Shown: one piece after another, positions 49,321-59,278 of the stretch | Numbering within the stretch: position 1 is the first letter of the stretch | How the letters are laid out: every line of letters begins with the position of its first letter | DNA from: Acidobacteriota bacterium | GTDB lineage: Bacteria; Acidobacteriota; Blastocatellia; Pyrinomonadales; Pyrinomonadaceae | Direction of reading: 5' to 3' | Assembly (NCBI GenBank): GCA_019639135.1 | Contig: JAHBSL010000011.1 | Location: 80,232 to 144,231 of the forward strand | Length of the DNA: 64,000 nucleotides | Notes under the pieces: model-generated | Databases searched by the model: none | The model's input: the letters and a program-made list of their open reading frames with translations, nothing else | Told to the model about the DNA's origin: nothing | Position numbers and translations under genes: made by a program

Positions 49321-52300
49321 CTAGAACTGATAACGGAATCCGAACTGCATGCGCCGCGGAGTGCCTTGGATATCGCTGAAGATGCGGCCAAAGTCACTGG
49401 GAGCTTGACCAGAAGTCGGATCCTGCGGAAGGCCGTAGCTTGAACGCGTAACGTTAGTTGGCGCGAAGTACTGAATATTAGTTACGTTGAAGACCTCCCA
49501 GCGGAACTGGAACTTGTGCTTCTCGTTCCAGGGCATTGTTATGCTCTTCTGGAGACCCAAATCGAGCGTCTGATAACCCGGAAGCCGCAAGGTATTCCGC
49601 TCACCGGTCTCGCCCGGACGGGCATTGCGGACAGAGCCGAATGCCTGCTGTGGATCTGAAAAGTAGTTCTGCGTGTCGCGAACCACACCTACAGAGAACG
49701 GAGCAATCCTTGTTCCGTTCGACTGAACGTTCCAGTTGGTCGCCCACTGGGCCTGGTCGAACGGCGTCGAAAACGGCTGACCGGTATTCCAACGGTAAAT
49801 TCCACGCAGCGACCAACCGCCAACGAAAGCATCCAAAACACGGTTCATGTCGCTAAAGAACATCCGTCCCCGTCCGATCGGGAGATCGAAAAGGAAGTTT
49901 GCATTAACGACGTGCTGCGAATCGAAGTCCGACAGCGAATAGCTATCTTCCGGACGAAGCGGGTTCAGAAGGAACTGTCCGCCGTACGAACCATCGGTCT
50001 GAAGGCCCGAAACGTCGTCCATCGACTTAGACCAGGTGTAGTTGATGTCATAGCTTAACGTTTGTCCTAGCCGCTGCCGCAAAGTGAAAGTTGCGCCGTG
50101 GTAGTTCGACTTTGCGAAAGTGCCAAAAGCCGAGAATGCCGCGTACTGCGGGTGGAAGAAGAGGTTGACCCGGCCATTACGACCCCGATCATCTATCAGA
50201 AGTTGAACGAAAGTCCAATCGAGAATGTCGAATCCGTTCCGGTCGATCAGGTTATAGATGCCCTGTGTCGATGTCGTTCCGGGAGCTCCGAAAAGTCCGG
50301 CAGTGTTAAACAGATTTTCAAAGTACGGGATTGCCGGAACGTTAAGTATCGGCGTATTCCTCGCTCGAAGGTCGTGTAAAATTCCGGCGGCCGTGTACCA
50401 GTCCATCCCGGAGATCGGATCGACAAGGTTATTCAGGGCCATTACGTCACGCGCACCGAAAAGATTACGAGCCGAGCGGCCAATGTACGAGGCCTCAAAA
50501 TACATTCCCTTCGGAAGCTGACGTCCCCAGGAGACGTTCCACGAGTAGTGCTGAGGTGAAACAATCGTAGAGTCGAGGGAACTCTCGATCCGCTGCGGAC
50601 AAGCCTCGGTTCCGGCAAGACAACCAGGGGTTACGTCCGTTGAGAATCTCTGCTGAGGTGCTGGAATACCCGGAAGTGCTCGGACGTTCTGCCCAAATCC
50701 CGTAAAGAGAGGGGCAGGTCTGTCCGTGACGTTATAGGTATTCGCTGCAATGGTCGTATTGGAAGTGAAGCCGATCGTCGAAAGACCGTCAAAGCTTACC
50801 GCCAACTGTCCACCGAAATAGTCGTTCGAGATACCAAATCCGCCGCGGATGACGGAGTCGTTCTCCTTACCGAAGATCGCTCTCAGAAACTTGTTGTCGA
50901 AGTTCGGCGACCAGGCTGCCGCGATCCGCGGCTGCCAGTTGTTCCAGTCCATGCTGTAAAAACCTGGGCCATCGTTGACCGGACCGCCCAGGACAAAGCT
51001 GACCAGGTCGTTATTAGCAACACCGGCTGCGGCAAATTTTTTCCTCCGCTCGAAGATTTCACCAAGCGGGGTAGAAGGCACTACCTGAAATCCATTCTTT
51101 TCATATACCGGGCGGCTAAGAGCATAGCGAAGGCCCAAAGTTAGCGTAAGGCCGCGATTTACCTTCCAAACATCCTGGATGTAAGCGTCGTACTCCTCGG
51201 TCGCAAACTTTCGGTTCGAAGGGGTGCCGGAGGGAAGAGGCTGACCGTTGAGATCGAACGTGAAGTTGCCGCTGTACTGCGAGTAACGGCCGATCAATGC
51301 CGTCGCTGCCGCCTGCACTGTGGCAACGCTTCCACCGGCGATGGAGTAACCGGCATTGGTTATCTGCTGATTGACGACCGCACCCGATGATTCATAGAAC
51401 GAAGGATTTGTCACCGCGGAGTCATAAGCTGCGGCAAATGTCGAACGGATGTTTCGGATGACTCGAAGGTTTCCTCCGACCTGAACCGTGTGATTGTTCT
51501 TGATCCACGTAAAGTCGTTCGTGATATTGTTCACCGGGGTTATCCGACTGAGAGTACGTTGGTAAAGCAATGGAGAGAAAATGAACCTAAAACTGATGTT
51601 GTTCTCTGAGGAATCCCCCTGCGAACTAAACGCTTGTCGCGTAAAGCCGTAACGGAAGTTATTGACCATCGTCGGGCTGATCGTCCAGTTGTGGCCGACA
51701 ACGAATCCATACGGGTGGCTCCAAAGCGAGGTCGCCGGAGTGTCCGGAAATGCCGATACATCAGCCGTGTTATCCCACTGGTAGTTGCCGCGAACAAATA
51801 ACTGCTGAGCATCGGTCAGATTCCAGTCGAAACGTGTGATGTGGGTATTCTCCTTTTCGGTTTTCGGAGCATTGAAAAGAAAACCTCCGGTGTTGATGCG
51901 GTCACCTCTGATTAAATTGTTCGAGGCGTAACGCGAAGTCGCTGACGCAAGTACATTGACCGCAATTGGGTTGATACCTACCTGATTGTAGATGGAATTC
52001 AACTGAGCGAGCGAAATTGAGATCGGCCGCTGGGGTACGCACCCCGGAGGGCTGTTGCCGGGTAAGCAAGGCACTTCTCCCGGCAAGGTGCCAATTAAAT
52101 TTAGCTGCCCCTGTCCCAAATGTGCTAAAGGCACTATACGGTTAACCGGCTCTTCCTCCACCTGGTATTGGCCCTCGTACGAGTAAAAAAAGAAAAGTCG
52201 ATCTTTCTTGATCGGTCCGCCGATAGAACCGCCGTAAACATCGCGAGCAAGGCTCGGACGCTCAACCCCGGCAAGGTTGTTAAAGAAAGTGTTCGCCGAA

Positions 52301-53100
52301 CCGAAAGTCGGACGATAGAACCAGAATGCCGAACCCCGTAACTCGTTGGTCCCGCTCTTGGTTATCAGCGAAACCTGAGCGCCCGATGAGCGGCCTTGGT
52401 TCGCATTTGCACCAACAGTCGTGATGCGAAATTCCTCCACCGACTCGGTCGTCGCTCGAAGCGCCGAACCCTGATCAACGTCGCCCGATCCCGAACGTCC
52501 ACCGGTCTGTTGATCATTTATATCAACGCCATCGAGCGTGATGTTCGCCTGGTCGCTTCGTCCGCCGGCGACATATCCGTCGCGGGTAACACCCGGCTGG
52601 AGGGCCAGCAAGTTATTTACACGGCGAAGATCCGAAGGAAGCTGAACAATTTGTTCTGAAACGTAATTATTACCGATCGAAGCGTCCTGTGTGTTAATGA
52701 TTGACTCGATCGATCCGGCGGTCACGTCGACGACGACCGAAACATCACCTGGCTCAAGGGCTAGATTGACTTCAATCGAAAGATCGACAACAAGCTGAAG
52801 ATCAGACTTTACAAGCTTCTTAAAGCCATTAGCCGTTACCTCAATACGATATGTCGATGGCGGAAGGCCCGGGAACGCAAATCGTCCGTTCGCGCTCGAA
52901 GTAGCAGAACGCGAGAGGCCGGTCGCGGGGTTCGATATTGTGACCGTCGCCCCGGGAACGACCGCACCAGCCTGATCCACTACGGTTCCGGATACAGCAC
53001 TTGTACCGGTCTGGGCGATCGCTGCTCCCGCAAAGGCCAGAAAAAGCCCGAGCGAGAGAACCAAGCGAAACGCCCGAAATTCCATATTACTTAGTTTCAT
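49321..53100 (-). CDS. Oar-like TonB-dependent outer membrane protein
   Basis: 1259 residues. Signal peptide (ends near GAAIAQ), a carboxypeptidase-regulatory domain (about 30-115, VSGTVVDQAGAVVPGATVTI), a plug domain with DGVDINDQQTGG and SKSG-type KSGTNELRGSAF, then a large barrel ending in FGFRYQF. This is the Acidobacteria expansion of Oar/TonB-type proteins, known for adhesion or import of polymers; the substrate is unknown. ATG 53100 is preceded by CTAGGAGGAACC, an excellent ribosome site; a longer frame begins 39 residues earlier without one. A separate promoter at 53255-53283 is possible. Confidence 0.92.
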   Translation of the reverse strand: MKLSNMEFRAFRLVLSLGLFLAFAGAAIAQTGTSAVSGTVVDQAGAVVPGATVTISNPATGLSRSATSSANGRFAFPGLPPSTYRIEVTANGFKKLVKSDLQLVVDLSIEVNLALEPGDVSVVVDVTAGSIESIINTQDASIGNNYVSEQIVQLPSDLRRVNNLLALQPGVTRDGYVAGGRSDQANITLDGVDINDQQTGGRSGSGDVDQGSALRATTESVEEFRITTVGANANQGRSSGAQVSLITKSGTNELRGSAFWFYRPTFGSANTFFNNLAGVERPSLARDVYGGSIGGPIKKDRLFFFYSYEGQYQVEEEPVNRIVPLAHLGQGQLNLIGTLPGEVPCLPGNSPPGCVPQRPISISLAQLNSIYNQVGINPIAVNVLASATSRYASNNLIRGDRINTGGFLFNAPKTEKENTHITRFDWNLTDAQQLFVRGNYQWDNTADVSAFPDTPATSLWSHPYGFVVGHNWTISPTMVNNFRYGFTRQAFSSQGDSSENNISFRFIFSPLLYQRTLSRITPVNNITNDFTWIKNNHTVQVGGNLRVIRNIRSTFAAAYDSAVTNPSFYESSGAVVNQQITNAGYSIAGGSVATVQAAATALIGRYSQYSGNFTFDLNGQPLPSGTPSNRKFATEEYDAYIQDVWKVNRGLTLTLGLRYALSRPVYEKNGFQVVPSTPLGEIFERRKKFAAAGVANNDLVSFVLGGPVNDGPGFYSMDWNNWQPRIAAAWSPNFDNKFLRAIFGKENDSVIRGGFGISNDYFGGQLAVSFDGLSTIGFTSNTTIAANTYNVTDRPAPLFTGFGQNVRALPGIPAPQQRFSTDVTPGCLAGTEACPQRIESSLDSTIVSPQHYSWNVSWGRQLPKGMYFEASYIGRSARNLFGARDVMALNNLVDPISGMDWYTAAGILHDLRARNTPILNVPAIPYFENLFNTAGLFGAPGTTSTQGIYNLIDRNGFDILDWTFVQLLIDDRGRNGRVNLFFHPQYAAFSAFGTFAKSNYHGATFTLRQRLGQTLSYDINYTWSKSMDDVSGLQTDGSYGGQFLLNPLRPEDSYSLSDFDSQHVVNANFLFDLPIGRGRMFFSDMNRVLDAFVGGWSLRGIYRWNTGQPFSTPFDQAQWATNWNVQSNGTRIAPFSVGVVRDTQNYFSDPQQAFGSVRNARPGETGERNTLRLPGYQTLDLGLQKSITMPWNEKHKFQFRWEVFNVTNIQYFAPTNVTRSSYGLPQDPTSGQAPSDFGRIFSDIQGTPRRMQFGFRYQF

Positions 53101-53254
53101 GGTTCCTCCTAGCAAGTAAATTGAAAAGGACTGTCCAATCTTCGGAACAAGGCAGGAGCTTGTGTTTTCGGATTGGAAGGCAATTCGACATCTTAAAACA
53201 CGCACGAACCGTGCCACCGGGGCTTCACCTTTAAGGGATCCGATATTTCTGAGA

Positions 53255-53283
53255 ATAATCCACTTAAACCTCTTATTTGTAAA
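53255..53283 (-). promoter_or_regulatory. Promoter candidate for the Oar-like gene
   Basis: On the minus strand TTTACA (53283-53278), 17 bases, GATTAT (53260-53255). About 155 bases lie between it and the ATG. The perfect palindrome GCCGATATCGGC (53300-53311) is just upstream of the -35. The rest of the 260-base gap has nothing else. Confidence 0.45.
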
Positions 53284-53363
53284 GGCTTAGCCAGATCGGG
53301 CCGATATCGGCATGTGCATGTGGTCGATAGCGAACTTGAGAGATTTAATCAGAAATTCAATTT

Positions 53364-54305
53364 TTATTCAAATTTTCGGAATTTTTTTCTTTCGGCAAGC
53401 CGGGCCGCGATAGCCTTTGCCGCGGTCGCTCCCATTCCGGCGGCCGTCGAGATGGTCGGAGATATATGGTTAGCGACATCTCCGCAAGCGTAGATCATCG
53501 GGACGCTCGTTGCCGAATTTGCGTCGACCTTAACATAGCCCGAGACGTCAAGTTCGGTGAGCCCGCGGAGTAGTTCTGAGTTCGGCCTGAAGCCGATGCG
53601 GATGAGCAAAAGGTCTGCCTCGATCGAAACGGAAGCCCCGTCCGGCCCGACAACATCGACTCCCTCGAACCGATCCTCGCCGCGGATCGACGTAACATAC
53701 CTTTCGGTGATGAATTCCACGTTCCCGGCCGTCTTTGCTCTTTCAAGAAACTCCGGCCGGGCCCTGAAGTCGCGGCTGCGGTGCACGACCGTCACCCGCT
53801 TGGCATGCTCGCTGAGTATCAAAGCGTTCTCGATCGCCGCGTCGCCGCCGCCGATGATAATGACGTGCTTCCCTTTTGCTTCCTCACGCTCGCCGGCACC
53901 CGAGCGAAGAATCCCCTCGCCCACCAGTTCATCTTCGCCCGGAAGCCCGAGCTTTCTTCGGCTGACGCCCGTCGCAAGGATCACAGCCGACGGCCGGAAC
54001 TCCTCGCCGGCTTCCGTTCGAACCAGGAGCGGCTCAGCCTCGATCAACTCGACACGCGTTCCCAGCATCCGGCGGAACGCGAATTGCTCCAGCCATTTGT
54101 GCAGGAACGCGGCAAACTCGCGTCCGTCCGCGGCTTCGAGTCCCGCGTAGTTGACGATCGGATTGTTGATCGAAAGGAGTTGCCCACCGGTCGTCTCGCC
54201 TTCTTCGATCAGAACTGCAGAAAGTTCAAGGTCCACGCACCATGCCGCGGCCGAAATGCCTGCCGGTCCTCCGCCGATGACGACCACATCCGGGTTCGTT
54301 TCCAT
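53364..54305 (-). CDS. Thioredoxin-reductase-like flavoprotein without the redox CxxC
   Basis: 313 residues. The FAD site VVIGGGPAGISAA is near the start, the NAD(P) site IIGGGDAAIENA in the middle, and IYACGDVANH near the end gives the second FAD-contacting block. In thioredoxin reductase the CxxC that passes electrons to thioredoxin lies between the two binding sites (ACATCDG type). Here that place reads LRSGAGEREEAKG, with no cysteine pair. The protein is then more like ferredoxin/flavodoxin-NADP reductase or an NADH oxidoreductase than a thioredoxin reductase. ATG 54305 has GAGGA upstream. Confidence 0.85.
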   Translation of the reverse strand: METNPDVVVIGGGPAGISAAAWCVDLELSAVLIEEGETTGGQLLSINNPIVNYAGLEAADGREFAAFLHKWLEQFAFRRMLGTRVELIEAEPLLVRTEAGEEFRPSAVILATGVSRRKLGLPGEDELVGEGILRSGAGEREEAKGKHVIIIGGGDAAIENALILSEHAKRVTVVHRSRDFRARPEFLERAKTAGNVEFITERYVTSIRGEDRFEGVDVVGPDGASVSIEADLLLIRIGFRPNSELLRGLTELDVSGYVKVDANSATSVPMIYACGDVANHISPTISTAAGMGATAAKAIAARLAERKKFRKFE

Positions 54306-54616
54306 ATTTTTCCTCGGTCCTTTCATCGGCTCTCGGCAATCGTCTTGCCGCTTTCTGTCATTGGCTTGTTGACAGATTTTGTCACTTCAGCCGCATTCGG
54401 AGCTTCGGGCCGCAACGCTCTCCTGCTCCCCAAAGCCCTTTGTGAACTTGATTTTAGGCTCGCAGAGCCGCGAATCCAAGTCCGACTGACCTGCTTTGTG
54501 GCTGGCACTGTAATTGCTGTTGAATCTCCTTCGCTAGTGGGTTTACCGTCTCAGGTACCCGGCCTCCCATTACCGCACCGCTCGTTATTCCGCTTCAAAA
54601 TTGGCACTAGAGGCTT
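54306..54616. other. Spacer before the chemosensory operon
   Basis: About 310 bases between divergent genes. It contains a 15-base inverted repeat TGACAGATTTTGTCA (54370-54384), which may be an operator, but no convincing promoter for the chemosensory operon was found. Nothing else is recognised. Confidence 0.35.
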
Positions 54617-57130
54617 ATGATCTTAGAACAAGAACCCGCAGTCGCTTCAAACTCCGTTACTGAAGAATCGCCTTTCGTTAGTTCGCCGGGCGACCTGTTT
54701 TCCGAGTCCGAGGACTACCTACGCCAAGGCATTCGGAACGCGCAGGCCGGCAATCGAAACGATGCCCGCGTCGCACTTCTCCGCTCGGTCGAGCTCAATC
54801 CCGGCTCCGAGAATGCCTGGCTCTGGCTCGCTTCGATCAGCGAATATCCGGAAGAACTTCTCGGCTTTCTCAACCACGTCCTTGAGATAAATCCGGCAAA
54901 CCAGCGCGCACTTGAATGGCGCTCGGCGACTAACGCTTTGCTTGCAAAGACGTTTCTTCAGCGCGGACACGAAGCGGTCGCACTTGGAATGAACGAGCAG
55001 GCCTCGGACATGTTCTCGAAGGCCCTTGAGCACGATCAGAATTGTGCGGCTGCGTGGCTCAATCTGGCAAACCTTGCCGATTCGAATGAAGGCAAACTGC
55101 TTTATCTTGAAAAGGCCCTCGCGATCGACCCCGACAACGTCGAGGCTCGTGCCGCCTTCGCCGATGTGCGGAAGTCGATAACCTCCGGATACCTTGAGGA
55201 AGCAAAGGCAGCCGCCGTCGCCGGTCGTGTCGCCGATGCCAATGAACTTCTCGACGCCGTGCTCGAAGAAATGCCTGATTCGGAAGACGCCTGGATGCTT
55301 CGCTCGCATTTTGCCGCCGGTTTTGAGGACAAGATCGCGGCGTTCCAGCGTGTGCTTGAGATAAATCCCGATAACGTTGCTGCCCGTTCGGGGCTCGAAT
55401 CGCTCCGTTCCCTTCTCCCGAGCACGCCCGTCGCCGAACCGGCCATCAGCGAACCCATTGCAGTTGTAGATGAACCGGCGGAAGAGGCTGTTCACGAGGA
55501 AGAGTCCGAAATGTCCGTCTCGCTCCAGAGCGGAATTCTCGATACCACGGTCATTGAAGATAAGAGCCCGACCGAAGAACTTGAGATGCCGGTCGGAGTC
55601 GCTGAGGCTTTCGAAGCGGCCTCACAGTTCGGCAAGCCTTTTGAAGAGGCAGCCGAAACGCAATCGCCCTTTGATGAGCCGGTCGAGGAGTCGCCTCAAC
55701 AGGAATCGTACTTTAATGAACCCGCAGAGGCTTTCGTTCCGGCTGAAGAAACCTTAACGGACAACGTCGCCGCTGCTGCTGAGGACAATAAACAGGCGGC
55801 CGCGGGAGATGTGATCGAGCAACCCGAATCTTTGTTCGAACCGGAGCCGGCCGAAGAGCATATCGAGCAGCCGCCGATGGCTTCCGAGCTTTCGTTCGTC
55901 GAGACCGACGACGACGAATCGATCGATGAAGTTCGTTTCGATGCTCCGATCGCTCCGCCGGTCGAAGAACCTGTTTTCGAACCGAAGGCTGAAGAAAACA
56001 ATCCCTTCGCGACACGGATCGACCCGCAATCGTCGTTCGATCCGTTCTCGACCATCTCGGCGATGCCGCACGAGGTCTTTGACGCCACTCGCGGCTTCAT
56101 CGCCCCGGAACCGGAAGCCGAAGTGGCTCAGCCGGAAGAAAGCGAACCGCAGGCCGAGCCGTTTCTCGACCTCGCATCGGACCCGATGCCTGACTTCGGT
56201 TCGATGACGATGTTCACATCCGCTGCTGATCCTTTTTCAGCAGTCGCTCCAAGTTTTGGCGATGAGATACCGCGGCCCGAGACATCGCCTGTCGAAGAGC
56301 GGCACGAGTCTGCTTTCCATGCCCGGAGATCAAACGGTCATCAGCAGGTCGAAACCCACCGTCCTTGCCCGTTCTGTAGCACGGAAAACGACATCTTATC
56401 CATCGTCTGCGGAAACTGTTTTGCGGTGCTCTCACTTTCCGATATTGAAATGCTGCTCTCCAACCAGAGTGCCGAACAATCGGTCATTCGCCAGTCTCTT
56501 CATGCTCTTGAAGGTGAGCGAAGCCAGCGTCCATTGACCGAGAACGAACTCACGAATCTCGGAGTCGGATATATCAATCTTCGCGAGTTCGACAAGGGCT
56601 ACTTCTATCTGGTCGAGGCAGCCCAGGCCAACCCAAACAATGTCGTACTCTCGAGCCACGTCAATTCGCTCCACATCCGGATCGAAGAGATCAGGCAAAA
56701 GATGAATGCTGACGGCCCGAAAGTAAGCGGAAAGACGATCCTCGTTGTTGACGATAGCCCGACCATCCGCAAGCTGATCAGCGGCAAGCTCGAAAAGAGC
56801 GGCCACGAGGTCTTCTGTGCGGCCGATGGCGTAGAGGCCCTCGAGATGTTGAAGGCACTTGAGCCGGCTCTCATTCTGCTCGATATCAATATGCCGCGGA
56901 TGGATGGTTACCAGGTCTGCAAGGCCATCAAGAGTGCACCGGAAACGAAGGACGTCCCGGTCGTAATGATCTCCGGCAAGGACGGATTTTTTGACAAGGT
57001 CCGCGGCCGGATGGCCGGCACATCCGGCTATATCACCAAACCCTTTGGCCCTGAGACCCTGATGAAGGTTGTCGAAGGCTACCTAGCCAACGGTGCCCAA
57101 GCCGGTGAAATGGAAGAATATGCACAATGA
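54617..57130 (+). CDS. TPR / zinc-ribbon / receiver-domain protein of a chemosensory operon
   Basis: 837 residues. TPR-like helices occupy about 30-270 (SVELNPGSENAWLWLASI, AVALGMNEQASDMFSKAL), followed by a long acidic, proline- and glutamate-rich region (about 280-570) that is likely unstructured. Then comes a zinc ribbon (C584, C587, C598, C601), more TPR-type helices (about 630-690) and a CheY-like receiver at the end (Asp756 in LLDINMPRMDG, TKPFG). It begins an operon with CheW, two receptors and CheA. Phosphorylation of Asp756 by the CheA would make this the output protein; a role in type IV pilus or surface-motility control is inferred from similar clusters. Confidence 0.87.
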   Translation: MILEQEPAVASNSVTEESPFVSSPGDLFSESEDYLRQGIRNAQAGNRNDARVALLRSVELNPGSENAWLWLASISEYPEELLGFLNHVLEINPANQRALEWRSATNALLAKTFLQRGHEAVALGMNEQASDMFSKALEHDQNCAAAWLNLANLADSNEGKLLYLEKALAIDPDNVEARAAFADVRKSITSGYLEEAKAAAVAGRVADANELLDAVLEEMPDSEDAWMLRSHFAAGFEDKIAAFQRVLEINPDNVAARSGLESLRSLLPSTPVAEPAISEPIAVVDEPAEEAVHEEESEMSVSLQSGILDTTVIEDKSPTEELEMPVGVAEAFEAASQFGKPFEEAAETQSPFDEPVEESPQQESYFNEPAEAFVPAEETLTDNVAAAAEDNKQAAAGDVIEQPESLFEPEPAEEHIEQPPMASELSFVETDDDESIDEVRFDAPIAPPVEEPVFEPKAEENNPFATRIDPQSSFDPFSTISAMPHEVFDATRGFIAPEPEAEVAQPEESEPQAEPFLDLASDPMPDFGSMTMFTSAADPFSAVAPSFGDEIPRPETSPVEERHESAFHARRSNGHQQVETHRPCPFCSTENDILSIVCGNCFAVLSLSDIEMLLSNQSAEQSVIRQSLHALEGERSQRPLTENELTNLGVGYINLREFDKGYFYLVEAAQANPNNVVLSSHVNSLHIRIEEIRQKMNADGPKVSGKTILVVDDSPTIRKLISGKLEKSGHEVFCAADGVEALEMLKALEPALILLDINMPRMDGYQVCKAIKSAPETKDVPVVMISGKDGFFDKVRGRMAGTSGYITKPFGPETLMKVVEGYLANGAQAGEMEEYAQ

Positions 57131-57651
57131 CCCTCGAAACCGTTTCAATTTCCCCCGAACGGCCGGAGGAAACTTCGCATTCCGCGAGTGACATGACCGA
57201 GCCTTCGGCCCATTCGCTTTCCAGATTTCTTTCCTTCAACATCGGCGGCGGCAGATACTGTGTCCCCTCCGATGCCGTGGTCGAGGTCTCGCATCCGCTT
57301 CATATCGCCCGCCTGCCCAGGTCACCGGCGAATGTGCTCGGAGTTGCATCGTTCAGCGGCGAGATAGCTCTCGTCGTCGATCTCCGTTCGCTCCTTAAGG
57401 AATCGCGGCCTGCCTCGGAAAGCAAACCGAAAATACTTCGGCTCGGCGGCGTCGGCGAAGGATCAAATATCGCCTTCCCGGTCGATTCGGTCGGCGAGGT
57501 CTTCTCTGCGGACCTAGAATCGTTCTTGCCCTCGGGAGGCTCCCCGCTGGTCGCCGGCACCGAAAGTGGCTCTTCGCCTCATCCCGTTTCCCTGCTTGAT
57601 CCGGATGCGATCCGCGCCATCGCGGACCTTCGTTCGCATTCGCTTTCCTGA
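57127..57651 (+). CDS. CheW-like coupling protein
   Basis: 174 residues, with a 40-residue polar N-terminal tail before the CheW fold. FNIGGGRYCVPSDAVVEVSHP, LGVASFSGEIALVVDLRSLL and VDSVGEVFSADLESFL are the two-barrel CheW strands. It links receptors to the CheA kinase. It overlaps the upstream gene by ATGA and precedes receptor 1 by 4 bases, so it belongs to one tightly packed operon. The tail is longer than in classical CheW. Confidence 0.9.
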   Translation: MTLETVSISPERPEETSHSASDMTEPSAHSLSRFLSFNIGGGRYCVPSDAVVEVSHPLHIARLPRSPANVLGVASFSGEIALVVDLRSLLKESRPASESKPKILRLGGVGEGSNIAFPVDSVGEVFSADLESFLPSGGSPLVAGTESGSSPHPVSLLDPDAIRAIADLRSHSLS

Positions 57652-57655
57652 AGAG

Positions 57656-59278
57656 ATGAACCGCACTACAACAGATTCTGTGGTATCAAGGCTCCGCAAC
57701 CGCATCTGGCTTGCGGTTTGTGTTCTTGCGGCGCTCAATGCGTTCGTCGGACTGATCGGATTTGCCGCCGCGACCTACATCTTTTCTTCATTCGAGATAC
57801 CCTCCATCGCGACTATCATCGTCGGAGCGGCCGTCACAGCAGCCTACGGACGCTGGCTCGCCGACGATGCAATGCAGCCCATCGAGAAAACGCTTCTCGC
57901 CGCAAAGAGCTTGGAGCGAAACCCAAACACCGACATTCCCGGAGCCACCGGAGCCGCCGAGACCGACGAGATCCTGGACAGCATAAGGCGCAACGGCCGC
58001 CAGCTTCGCAATCTGCTCAAGTTGATGGAAGACGTTGCGGGCGGCAATACCAACGCCGCCCTCGAACCCTTCGAATATTCCGATCGCGTTACCGCCTCGG
58101 CGCAAAAACTCATCTCAAAAGTTACCGGTTCGGTCGATGCCGGCGGTGAACTCCAGGAACTTCGGTCTGCGATCGAGAGGCTCTCAAAAGACCTTTCACC
58201 TTCCCTTAGCGGTTCACCCATTCCCGAGGTCGCGGCCACCGGCCCTCTGGCCGAGATCGCCCGGCCTGTGAACGCCCTTCGCTCGCAGCTCGAGGAAAGC
58301 CGACGCGAACTCGCCGGTGCCATTGCCGCCTCCGAGAACCTGGCCGCACAGCTTGCCGAAAAGACCGCTGCCGCCCGCGGCAGAACCGCCGCCGGCAAAA
58401 GCGTGCTTGATGAAAGCATCGCTCGGCTCCGGTCGCCGTTAACTCCGCGGCCCGAGCTTGACGACTCGCTGACGATGCTTCGGGCGATGTCCGGCGACTC
58501 GAAGATGCTCGAACTCGGCCGCAATTCTACCAACGGACTCAAGGCCGGTGCAGATGGCCTTGGCCTCCAGGTCAGCGAACTCCATCGAACCATCCGCGAG
58601 CTTCGTGAAAACTCGCTTTCTATTCGTAACCTCGCCCGCCAGAACGACGAATTTGCCCGCAAGCTAAAGCTGATAGCACTTAATGCAAGCGTCGGCGGCG
58701 GAAAGTCTAATGCCCAATCGGTCGCCGATGAACTGATCGAGATGGCCGAAAAGATCGGCCGGTTTTCCATCGAGAGCGGCAATTCGCTTCGTGTCCATTC
58801 CGAGCGCATAACGGAAAGCGACTCGTTGCTCCAGCGGATCGAGACCGGTGCCGCTTCGCTTGGAGAGGAGGCACGCGAATTCTCCGAAGTAGCCGCCTCT
58901 GTCGCTCCGCTGCTCACCGTTACGTCAAAGCTGCCCGAAATGATCGGTGCGCTCGTCGCCGAACGCTCGACAGAACGCAGCGATCTGCTCAAGCGGCTGA
59001 CCGCCCTGCATTTCGAACTGGCCGGGCTGGTCGGCGAACTCGACGCGGTCGATTCAAGCATCCGCGAGAGCCGCTCGGCGATCCTAAGAACTCGACGGCA
59101 TTCGGCCGAAACAGCCGCACCGCCTCAAATACCCGCGGTCGAGGAAAGTGAATCTGAGATCGAGCCGCCTGAATACGAGGGTCCGCGTCGCGAGAGCCTA
59201 CCCAAAGCGAATTTTGAAGAGGCTCCGTCGCCGGCAGATATGCTTGAGATACCGCAGGAAAACGCCTTGGTTCAATGA
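57656..59278 (+). CDS. Receptor-like (MCP) protein 1 without periplasmic sensor, divergent tip
   Basis: 540 residues. Two membrane segments (about 17-40 and 46-64) are separated by only about six residues, so there is no outside ligand domain. The rest is a long coiled coil. The usual signalling hairpin (QTNLLALNAAIEAARAGE..GRGFAVVA) is replaced by KLKLIALNASVGGGKSNAQSVADELIEMAEK, i.e. LALNA kept but the following EAARAGE region changed to GGGKSNAQ. The C-terminal 50 residues are acidic and proline-rich. ATG 57656 is chosen; a longer frame has no support. It overlaps the next gene by ATGA. Confidence 0.8.
   Translation: MNRTTTDSVVSRLRNRIWLAVCVLAALNAFVGLIGFAAATYIFSSFEIPSIATIIVGAAVTAAYGRWLADDAMQPIEKTLLAAKSLERNPNTDIPGATGAAETDEILDSIRRNGRQLRNLLKLMEDVAGGNTNAALEPFEYSDRVTASAQKLISKVTGSVDAGGELQELRSAIERLSKDLSPSLSGSPIPEVAATGPLAEIARPVNALRSQLEESRRELAGAIAASENLAAQLAEKTAAARGRTAAGKSVLDESIARLRSPLTPRPELDDSLTMLRAMSGDSKMLELGRNSTNGLKAGADGLGLQVSELHRTIRELRENSLSIRNLARQNDEFARKLKLIALNASVGGGKSNAQSVADELIEMAEKIGRFSIESGNSLRVHSERITESDSLLQRIETGAASLGEEAREFSEVAASVAPLLTVTSKLPEMIGALVAERSTERSDLLKRLTALHFELAGLVGELDAVDSSIRESRSAILRTRRHSAETAAPPQIPAVEESESEIEPPEYEGPRRESLPKANFEEAPSPADMLEIPQENALVQ

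Noticed and set aside
53364..54305. Call as thioredoxin reductase (trxB)
   Set aside because: The CxxC between the two nucleotide-binding parts is missing, so the usual gene symbol was withheld.
57844..59061. 405-codon open frame on the minus strand
   Set aside because: It is antisense to receptor 1 and rich in Ser, Arg and Ala, as expected from reverse reading of GC-rich coding DNA.
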